Below, in pieces: positions 1 through 5,802 of a stretch of 19,206 nucleotides of DNA. This DNA comes from an uncultured Christensenellaceae bacterium (lineage in GTDB: Bacteria > Bacillota > Clostridia > Christensenellales > Pumilibacteraceae). The notes below the pieces were generated by a model. It worked only from the letters and a program-made list of their open reading frames with translations. It was not told the origin of the DNA and made no database searches. Location: assembly GCA_910587445.1 (NCBI GenBank), contig CAJULE010000012.1:1-19206 (forward strand), read 5' to 3'. The position numbers and the translations under genes are program-made. Numbering within the stretch: the stretch's first letter is position 1; each line of letters starts with the position of its first letter.

Positions 1-675
1 GGCGGAATGACGGAAGGCGTAACTCTTCGGCAACTCGTCGACGCCTACGGCACATTTGCAAGAAGCGGAAAATTTATCGAAGGAAGCTGCGTTCGATATA
101 TCTCGGATGAGGACGGCAACATAATATATTCCGACAAAAGACAAAGTTCTGCCGCCATAAGCGAAGATACGGCGTTTCTCGTAAGCACCATGCTGAAAGA
201 ATGCGCCTTAAGCGGCACAGCAAACGCCCTATCCGGTTTCGGCAACGTCTGCGCAAAAACGGGAACGGTCGGAAATTCCGACGGAAACAGCGATGTGTAT
301 TGCATAGCTTATACTCCGAAATACACGATAGGCGTATGGGTCGGCGGAAACAAAATGCCGAACGAAACAACCGCAAGCAATACCGCTTGTCCGATCGCAA
401 AAAAAGCATTGAAATTACTCTGCGACGATACGGATCTGCCAAAGCCGGAAAGCATAAAGTGCCGCTATATCGACAGTCGCGCACTGAAAGAAAAACACGT
501 CGTGCTGCTTGCGGGAAACGACGTGAAGATCAAAGATAAAGCCTGCGAATGGTTTTCCGAAAAACATATGCCGAAAGAATATTCCACTCCGCAATACGGC
601 GATTATCTGTATTATGATGAACTTTTGAATTTAGATTTTGATAATTTCGAGATTATCGAGGGCTTGCTCGATTAG
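1..675 (+). CDS. Penicillin-binding protein, transpeptidase C-terminus (partial)
   Basis: This is the C-terminal part of a peptidoglycan transpeptidase, probably a class A (bifunctional) penicillin-binding protein that crosslinks the cell wall on the outer face of the membrane. The frame is already open at base 1, so the real start lies upstream and the ATG at base 7 is internal. The first residues (GGMTEGVTLRQLVDAYGTFA) match the conserved helix that follows the active site in these enzymes. The KTG box is present as KTGT, with its lysine codon at 256-258. The catalytic SxxK and SxN motifs must lie left of the window. The last roughly 60 residues are family-poor. The stop (TAG, 673-675) lies inside the 3' end of the convergent thiI gene, a 45-bp tail-to-tail overlap with no visible terminator. 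The family call is firm, but the choice of class A over class B is an inference. Confidence 0.88.
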   Translation, partial: GGMTEGVTLRQLVDAYGTFARSGKFIEGSCVRYISDEDGNIIYSDKRQSSAAISEDTAFLVSTMLKECALSGTANALSGFGNVCAKTGTVGNSDGNSDVYCIAYTPKYTIGVWVGGNKMPNETTASNTACPIAKKALKLLCDDTDLPKPESIKCRYIDSRALKEKHVVLLAGNDVKIKDKACEWFSEKHMPKEYSTPQYGDYLYYDELLNLDFDNFEIIEGLLD

Positions 676-1788
676 CTTTTCGATATCGCCCATCTTCTTT
701 TCCTCGTTCTCGGCTTTGAATATCGTAGGTTTTGTTACGGGACTGTCCGGCATAAACACAGTGCAACAGTCCTCGTACGGAAGAATGGATGTTTCATATG
801 TTCCGATCTTCAAAGATATATCTATTATCTCTTGCTTATCCATTCCGATAAGCGGACGAAATACGGGCATGGACTTTACGACATCGTTCGTAACCGTAAT
901 GCTCTGCAAGGTCTGGCTCGCGACCTGACCGAGACTTTCTCCGTTTACTATACAGCCGCAATCCCTATAAAAAGCCACCTTTTCCGCAATGCGCATCATA
1001 AATCGACGAACTATCGTAATCATATAGTCGGAATTGCACTTTGTATGAATGGTCTCCTGTATTTTCGTAAACGGCACCACTATCAGATTCATATTTCCGC
1101 AGTATTGCGACATAATCTTAGCAAGCTCTACAACTTTATCCTTCGCTTGCACGCTCGTATACGGATAAGAATGGAAATGTATTGCGTCGAGCGAAAGCCC
1201 GCGTTTTGCAAGCATATAACCGCTCACCGGGCTGTCTATGCCTCCCGAAAGCATGAGAAGTCCTTTTCCCGCGCAACCCACAGGCATACCGCCGGCACAG
1301 TCCTCTTTTGCCGTATAGATATAAGTATACTTGTCCTCACGTATATCTACATTCACGACGATATCCGGATTATGCAAATCTACCGAAAGATTCTTGTTTG
1401 TTTCGATGATCTTCTCGCCGAGCGCAGCCGAAACTTGCGGAGACGTCAACGGAAATGTTTTATCCGCCCTGTGCGTATCCACCTTGAACGTTCCGCTTCG
1501 AGGGAGTTTTTCGAGTATTACGTCTGACATAATGCTTATATCGGAAGGAACTTTTTGCGCAATACTGAGCGACTTCAAGCCAAAAACAGTCTTGAGCGCA
1601 TTTACGATACGCGATTCGTCATTCCGATCATACCCCGACACCTCATATCTGCCTCGGTGACAAATAAGCTCACAATCGAATCCTTTCAGCTTGTTTTTTA
1701 TATTTCCGATAAGCTGTCGCTCGAAAAAGCCCCTGTTCTTGCCCTTAAGATACAGTTCACCGTAACGCAACACAATAATGTTATCCAT
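631..1788 (-). CDS. thiI: ThiI, tRNA uracil 4-sulfurtransferase (rhodanese-less)
   Basis: ThiI adenylates U8 of tRNA and replaces its oxygen with sulfur to give 4-thiouridine, and in some bacteria it also feeds sulfur to thiamine synthesis. The 385-residue protein has the N-terminal ferredoxin-like and THUMP part (about 1-165). A PP-loop ATPase domain follows, with the signature SGGIDS starting at residue 181. The conserved YEDCCTVF segment near the C-terminus supplies the cysteine expected for sulfur transfer. The protein ends soon after this, so the rhodanese domain found in the E. coli protein is absent. Bacillota ThiI is normally short like this and takes persulfide from a dedicated cysteine desulfurase. 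That partner is encoded immediately upstream, and its stop codon overlaps this start by 8 nt. A GAGGAG Shine-Dalgarno site 8 nt ahead of the ATG supports the start. Confidence 0.97.
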   Translation of the reverse strand: MDNIIVLRYGELYLKGKNRGFFERQLIGNIKNKLKGFDCELICHRGRYEVSGYDRNDESRIVNALKTVFGLKSLSIAQKVPSDISIMSDVILEKLPRSGTFKVDTHRADKTFPLTSPQVSAALGEKIIETNKNLSVDLHNPDIVVNVDIREDKYTYIYTAKEDCAGGMPVGCAGKGLLMLSGGIDSPVSGYMLAKRGLSLDAIHFHSYPYTSVQAKDKVVELAKIMSQYCGNMNLIVVPFTKIQETIHTKCNSDYMITIVRRFMMRIAEKVAFYRDCGCIVNGESLGQVASQTLQSITVTNDVVKSMPVFRPLIGMDKQEIIDISLKIGTYETSILPYEDCCTVFMPDSPVTKPTIFKAENEEKKMGDIEKLIEQALDNLEIIKI

Positions 1789-2899
1789 TTATAGCACTCC
1801 TCAATTTTTCAATCGACACGGAAATCACATCCATAGCCCGCTTTATTTCTTCCATGGTATTAGAAGGCGAGAAACTTATTCGGATATTCCCTTCCATAAA
1901 CCGTTTTTCCGTTTTCATGGATTCGAGCGTTCGATTTTTCTTTGTTTTAGACGAGCAAGCAGAGCCCGTGCCTACAAGAACGCCCGAATCGCTTAAAATA
2001 TGTTGAAGTATTTCGGACTTTACCCCCGACACGCCGACAGAAACAATATATCCGCTCGAATGATCTGCACACCCGTTTATTTTCACTCCGACGAGCTTCG
2101 ACAGATACGCAACGGCATAATCATACAGATCACAAACATGGCTCCCGTCGAAATCTTCTATTGCACTCTTAAACGAGAGAATGCTCATAACATTCTCCGT
2201 CCCCGAGCGAAGATTGCGCTCCTGCCCTCCGCCCGATACGAGCGGCGAAATATTAAAGCCGTTTCTTATATACAGAGCGCCTGCGCCCTTCAATCCTCCG
2301 ATCTTATGGGCGCTTATGCTGTAAAGATCCACGCAGCTTCCGCTTAGGCGAAAAGGTACCTTGCAAAATGCCTGAACACCGTCCGAGTGAAAAACGGCGC
2401 GAGGATTTTTCTCCTTCACAATGCGCGACAGTCGCATTACATCGTTTACGACGCCCGTCTCGTTGCTCGCATGAATTACCGATACAAATGCGGTTTCGCA
2501 GTCGACACAGCACGCAAGCCTCTCTTCGTCGACTCTGCCGTCGCTTAAAAGCGGAACGGTCCGCACATCGATCCCCTTTCCCTTTAAAAGCATCACAGGT
2601 TCGTATACCGAAGGGTGCTCGCCCTCGGAAACCACTATATTTCCCCGCTTGTTTTTGAAACCGCACGCAACCGCCCAATTGTTGGACTCGGTCGCGCCGG
2701 ACGTAAAAACAACTTCGCTCGGCTTACAGTCGAGTTTATCCGCAATACACGCTCTCGAAGCATCGAGTTCTTTTCTTAACTCGACGGCGCAATAATATAA
2801 AGCCGAAGGATTGTAAAAATCCCTTTCGAGTATTCGGTTTGACATTTCGACGGTTCCTCGCGAAGGCTTTGTCGTAGCCGCATTATCCAAATAAATCAT
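1781..2899 (-). CDS. NifS/IscS-type cysteine desulfurase (NifZ-like partner of ThiI)
   Basis: This is a PLP-dependent class V aminotransferase-fold enzyme that takes sulfur from L-cysteine as an enzyme-bound persulfide. The 372-residue protein opens with the classic MIYLDNAATT. It has the PLP lysine in SAHKIGG (K199) and the persulfide cysteine in the mobile loop GTGSACSSK (C315). Its length fits the family. The gene overlaps thiI by 8 nt, so it most likely serves as the dedicated sulfur donor to ThiI, like B. subtilis NifZ, rather than as the general Fe-S cluster desulfurase. It follows the histidine kinase gene by 30 bp. An AAGGGA ribosome site precedes the ATG. The short leader carries the 11-mer TGTGTATCGAT at 2912-2922, also found upstream of rex at exactly the same distance from the start. 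NifZ-like is inferred from context; the enzyme class is certain. Confidence 0.95.
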   Translation of the reverse strand: MIYLDNAATTKPSRGTVEMSNRILERDFYNPSALYYCAVELRKELDASRACIADKLDCKPSEVVFTSGATESNNWAVACGFKNKRGNIVVSEGEHPSVYEPVMLLKGKGIDVRTVPLLSDGRVDEERLACCVDCETAFVSVIHASNETGVVNDVMRLSRIVKEKNPRAVFHSDGVQAFCKVPFRLSGSCVDLYSISAHKIGGLKGAGALYIRNGFNISPLVSGGGQERNLRSGTENVMSILSFKSAIEDFDGSHVCDLYDYAVAYLSKLVGVKINGCADHSSGYIVSVGVSGVKSEILQHILSDSGVLVGTGSACSSKTKKNRTLESMKTEKRFMEGNIRISFSPSNTMEEIKRAMDVISVSIEKLRSAING

Positions 2900-2929
2900 A
2901 GTAAATCCCTTATCGATACACAGATTGAG

Positions 2930-3982
2930 TCACACATTCTTAACCTTATTCTTGACCGTATCGAAAATCGTCAAAGTAAATATGAAGGTCGCGCCCACAC
3001 CTTTTGCGCTTTCCACCCAAATGGCTTCTTTATGGTCGTCGATGATCTTTTTAACTATCGAAAGTCCAAGCCCGGTGCCTTTGCTTTTTACGGGAGTCCT
3101 TGCTTTGTCTGCCATATAAAACCTCTCCCATATAAGCATTTGCTCTTTCTTGCTGATACCGATACCCATATCTTTTACCGCAACGTAAATTTTTCGTCCG
3201 TGTATATGAGTGGTTATGAATATCTCCGAACCGTCGGGCGAGTATTTGATCGCGTTGTCTATGATATTTACAAGCACCTGAGTGATTTTTTCCTTGTCGG
3301 CATAGACAAAGCTTTCGTTTCGCACAAAATCGACGCGGCAGCTTATATTCTTTGCAATCAGATTAGGCGTAAGCTTCTCTATCACCTGTTCTATAAGAGC
3401 GTTTATATCAAAAGATCCAAGCGTGAGCGGATTTGCCCCGGACTCGAGTCTGGACAGGTCAAGCATGGAGTTTATAAGCGAACTCAGCCGCCTTGTTTCG
3501 CTAAGCACTATTTCGAGATACTTATTCCTATCCTTATCTTCGATCGTACCGTCAAGCATGGCGCGAAGAAACCCCTGCATGGACGTAAGCGGCGAGCGTA
3601 GCTCGTGAGAAGCGTTCGATACAAACGATTTGCGCACCTGCTCCATATTTTCGAATTCGTTTGCTATATTGTTAATATTTATCGACAAGTTCTTCAAATC
3701 TCTGTCGACATACTTGAGATTTACGCTCGTGCCATATTCTCCCATTGTAAGCTTTTTAGCCGCCTTGTTTATACTCGAAATCGGTTTCGTATACGTTTCG
3801 ATACATATAAATACAAACAAAATGATTTCGAGAATTGCTATGATCGCTATAAGCACGCCGAGCAAAACGTAATTTCTGTCGGACATAAGAGGCAAAAGAA
3901 AGAAGAGCGGAAAAAATATCGACGAAAAAAACAGAACGAAAAAAATAATCAATCTGAATACGAAACTCGAAAAAACTTTCAC
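2930..3982 (-). CDS. Membrane sensor histidine kinase (PhoR/ResE type)
   Basis: This is the sensor kinase of a two-component pair with the gene directly upstream. The 350-residue protein has two hydrophobic segments close together (about residues 8-32 and 38-60) with almost no extracytoplasmic loop, followed by a HAMP-like linker. The HisKA phosphoacceptor is SHELRSP with H126. The ATP-binding domain shows the N box (NIIDNAIKYSPDG), the G1 box (DMGIGIS), the F box (WERFYMAD) and the G2 box (GTGLGLS). The tiny external loop suggests that it senses a signal in or near the membrane, or through a partner, rather than a ligand in a periplasmic-type domain. The start codon is GTG and shares its first G with the regulator's TAG stop (TAGTG), which implies translational coupling. 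The physiological signal cannot be read from the sequence. Confidence 0.94.
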   Translation of the reverse strand: MKVFSSFVFRLIIFFVLFFSSIFFPLFFLLPLMSDRNYVLLGVLIAIIAILEIILFVFICIETYTKPISSINKAAKKLTMGEYGTSVNLKYVDRDLKNLSININNIANEFENMEQVRKSFVSNASHELRSPLTSMQGFLRAMLDGTIEDKDRNKYLEIVLSETRRLSSLINSMLDLSRLESGANPLTLGSFDINALIEQVIEKLTPNLIAKNISCRVDFVRNESFVYADKEKITQVLVNIIDNAIKYSPDGSEIFITTHIHGRKIYVAVKDMGIGISKKEQMLIWERFYMADKARTPVKSKGTGLGLSIVKKIIDDHKEAIWVESAKGVGATFIFTLTIFDTVKNKVKNV

Positions 3983-4668
3983 TATTGGGTTACCTCGAAT
4001 TTATATCCGACTCGCCATACCGTCTCCAAACTCCAATTTGTACCCATGCCGAGTTTTTCGCGTATACGCTTTATATGCACGTCCACCGTGCGCGTATCGC
4101 CCTTATAATCACTGTCCCAAACCCCCTTAAGGAGTTGCTCTCTCGTAAACACTCGCATCGGATGAGTCGCAAGATAATACAACAATTCTATTTCCTTGGG
4201 CGGCATATCCACTTTTTTATCGTCGACTCTGACTATATAATTTGCTATGTCGATATACAAATTGCCTATCGAAATGTCCTTTTTTACCTCGTTGCGTTCG
4301 GGCTTTATTCTCCTCAATACGGCGCGTATGCGGGAAATCAATTCCTGCGGCTCGAACGGCTTTGTGACGTAATCGTCCGCACCCGTATCAAGACCGCCTA
4401 TTTTATCCATAGGCTCGCCTTTTGCCGAAACCATGATTACGGGAACACTCGATATCTTTCTGATTGCAGAAAGCGTCTCATATCCGTCCATACCCGGCAT
4501 CATTATGTCGAGCAACACCATATCGTACGCGTCCTTGCCGACCGCCTTTACGGCATCTACGCCGTTATTGCATATTTCCGTCGCAAATCCTTCCTTGACG
4601 AGATAGAGCTTTAAAAGCTGACAAATATTATCATCGTCATCGACTATAAGTATTTTGTAATCCGACAT
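3982..4668 (-). CDS. OmpR/PhoB-family response regulator
   Basis: This is a DNA-binding response regulator of 228 residues, the first gene of the operon that continues into the kinase, the cysteine desulfurase and thiI. The N-terminal receiver domain has the acidic cluster DDDD near residue 10. The phosphoacceptor is D54, in LLDIMMPGMDG. The switch residues are in VIMVSAKG and the conserved lysine is in DDYVTKPFEP. The C-terminal winged helix (about 130-228) has the OmpR-type end, including TREQLLKGVWDSDY and RTVDVHIKRIREKLG. A GGAGG ribosome site lies 5 nt before the ATG. Its leader contains a TATAAT box within the terminal part of a tandem repeat (4690-4949), so that repeat probably contributes to this operon's promoter. 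The target genes are unknown. Confidence 0.95.
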   Translation of the reverse strand: MSDYKILIVDDDDNICQLLKLYLVKEGFATEICNNGVDAVKAVGKDAYDMVLLDIMMPGMDGYETLSAIRKISSVPVIMVSAKGEPMDKIGGLDTGADDYVTKPFEPQELISRIRAVLRRIKPERNEVKKDISIGNLYIDIANYIVRVDDKKVDMPPKEIELLYYLATHPMRVFTREQLLKGVWDSDYKGDTRTVDVHIKRIREKLGMGTNWSLETVWRVGYKFEVTQ

Positions 4669-4689
4669 AACATCCTCCGTCTGCGCTTA

Positions 4690-4949
4690 TATTATATCGC
4701 GAAGCAAAAAAAGTTTGCTTGCAAGGGCTTTTTGCAAAGCGATGCAAGGAGTACAGCCGTGCCTTAAGCACGGAAGGACGCAGTCCTTACAAAACATTCA
4801 TGTTTCGCCTGTACGTATTATATCGCAATGCAAAAAAGTTTGCTTGCAAGGACTTTTTTGCGAAACGATGCAAGGAGTACAGCCGTGCTTTTGCACGGAA
4901 GGACGCAGTCCTTACAAAACATTTATGTTTTGTCTGTACGTATTATATC
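4690..4949. repeat. Two tandem copies of a structured 125/126-bp element
   Basis: The spacer between the response regulator start and the APH-like gene consists mainly of two direct copies of one element, at 4690-4815 and 4816-4940. A truncated third start (TATTATATC) follows at 4941-4949. Copy 2 contains, end to end and without a single linker base, an outer stem GTACAG/CTGTAC (4877-4882 with 4934-4939). It encloses the hairpins CCGTGC-TTTT-GCACGG, AAGGAC-GCA-GTCCTT and ACAAAACA-TTTA-TGTTTTGT. Copy 1 has the same layout (4751-4814), with two changes in the third arm that become G·U pairs if the minus strand is the RNA. Each copy also has an A/T-rich hairpin ahead of this, for example GCAAAAAAGT/ACTTTTTTGC at 4830-4839 and 4852-4861. 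I recognise no named family. Candidates are a small mobile palindromic repeat or a structured leader RNA. Confidence 0.9.
4692..4697 (-). promoter_or_regulatory. Candidate -10 box of the response-regulator operon
   Basis: Read on the minus strand, the sequence GATATAATA gives a perfect TATAAT that begins 24 nt before the ATG of the response regulator, with the GGAGG ribosome site in between. No good -35 hexamer sits 16-18 bp upstream, where a T-tract is found; a TTGCAA occurs 22 bp upstream. The box belongs to the terminal motif of the tandem repeat, so a second copy lies at the junction of the two units (about 4818-4823). The promoter call rests on the -10 alone. Confidence 0.4.
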
Positions 4950-4984
4950 ATACCGCTGCCACATTTTGCAAGCGATATATATAA

Positions 4985-5012
4985 AAAAGACCCGTCGCTT
5001 GACAGGTCTTTT
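4985..5012 (-). terminator. Intrinsic terminator after the rex-adhE-kinase genes
   Basis: On the minus strand the RNA folds as GACCUGUC-AAGC-GACGGGUC, an 8-bp stem with one G·U pair, flanked by an A-run and followed by six Us. It lies about 25-50 nt past the stop of the APH-like gene. The single non-Watson-Crick position is a permissible G·U only on the minus strand, and would be A·C on the plus strand. This supports use in the minus direction. Confidence 0.82.
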
Positions 5013-5036
5013 AACGAATTGCATATTAAACCAACA

Positions 5037-5789
5037 TTACTCGTACTCTACGACGTCGATCCACTTTGCAAGGAACTCTTGCTCTTCTTTCTTCTCCTTT
5101 ACCGACTGCGAAGCCGCAACTATGGGCAGCCACTTCGTTACGTACTGCTTTGCTGTGTCGCTCTTTGCGCAGAATATAGAAAGGTATTTGTCCGCAGTTT
5201 CCTTACCGTTGTTGATACTGAACATAAGGTAGGTTCTTGCCGCGTCCGCACTCGCATTGCCCTGCGTTGCGTGAGCCCAGTCGATTATGAACGCTTTTCC
5301 GTCGTCACGAATTATGACGTTGCTCGGATTGAAATCCCCGTGACAAAGCTTCGTATGCTTAGGCATACTCTCGAGACGGACGTTAAGCTCGTATCTCACC
5401 GTCGCACTCAGCTTTGTCTCGGAAATCTTGCGCGACATCTTGTCCTTGAGCTTGTTGAGCAGCGGCACTTTGTGCGTATGCATTTCAAGCTGCAAGTCGA
5501 CGAACTTGTTGAGATATTCATCCAACTTATCGGGATTTTCGGAAATAAGTTCTGCAAGCGTCTTGCCGGGTATATAGTCCATTGCTATTGCCCAACGTCC
5601 GTCATCGAGACAAGACACGTCGAGTATTCTCGGGATCTGTACGCCGCTTTCCTCGACACGCGCTTGATTGAGCGCCTCGTTAAGAACATCGGACTTCTTT
5701 TTGTTTTTATCAAACACCTTGATAATGATGTCACCGTCACGATAAATCGTCTTATCGGGACGAGTTGCTATAACCTTGTCTAATTTCAT
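5037..5789 (-). CDS. APH/choline-kinase-fold phosphotransferase
   Basis: This is a 250-residue cytoplasmic small-molecule kinase of the aminoglycoside phosphotransferase superfamily. The ATP-anchoring lysine is in DIIIKVFDK, the catalytic (Brenner-like) loop is CHGDFNPSN, and the metal-binding motif is IIDWAHA followed by DAARTYLMF. The order and spacing are complete, so it looks active. It starts 13 bp after the adhE stop codon; the perfect ribosome site AAGGAGG overlaps that stop (TAAGGAGG), so it is almost certainly made from the same transcript as adhE. The terminator at 4985-5012 ends this unit. The substrate cannot be assigned. Proteins of this type phosphorylate sugars, choline, amino-alcohols or antibiotics, and resistance should not be assumed. 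Its position behind a fermentative alcohol dehydrogenase under likely Rex control is unexplained. Confidence 0.85.
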   Translation of the reverse strand: MKLDKVIATRPDKTIYRDGDIIIKVFDKNKKKSDVLNEALNQARVEESGVQIPRILDVSCLDDGRWAIAMDYIPGKTLAELISENPDKLDEYLNKFVDLQLEMHTHKVPLLNKLKDKMSRKISETKLSATVRYELNVRLESMPKHTKLCHGDFNPSNVIIRDDGKAFIIDWAHATQGNASADAARTYLMFSINNGKETADKYLSIFCAKSDTAKQYVTKWLPIVAASQSVKEKKEEQEFLAKWIDVVEYE

Positions 5790-5802
5790 ATCGAAATCCT
5801 CC

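Noticed and set aside
4690..4949. The tandem repeat as a CRISPR array.
   Set aside because: There are only two copies of about 125 bp joined directly without spacers, and no cas genes lie nearby.
4719..5783. A 354-codon plus-strand frame spanning the tandem repeats and the kinase gene.
   Set aside because: It runs through the repeat units, the terminator hairpin and then antisense to an intact kinase; it has no recognisable domain.
5037..5789. Annotation of the APH-fold kinase as an antibiotic resistance gene.
   Set aside because: The catalytic fold is shared with many metabolic kinases, and nothing in the sequence or neighbourhood indicates an antibiotic substrate.
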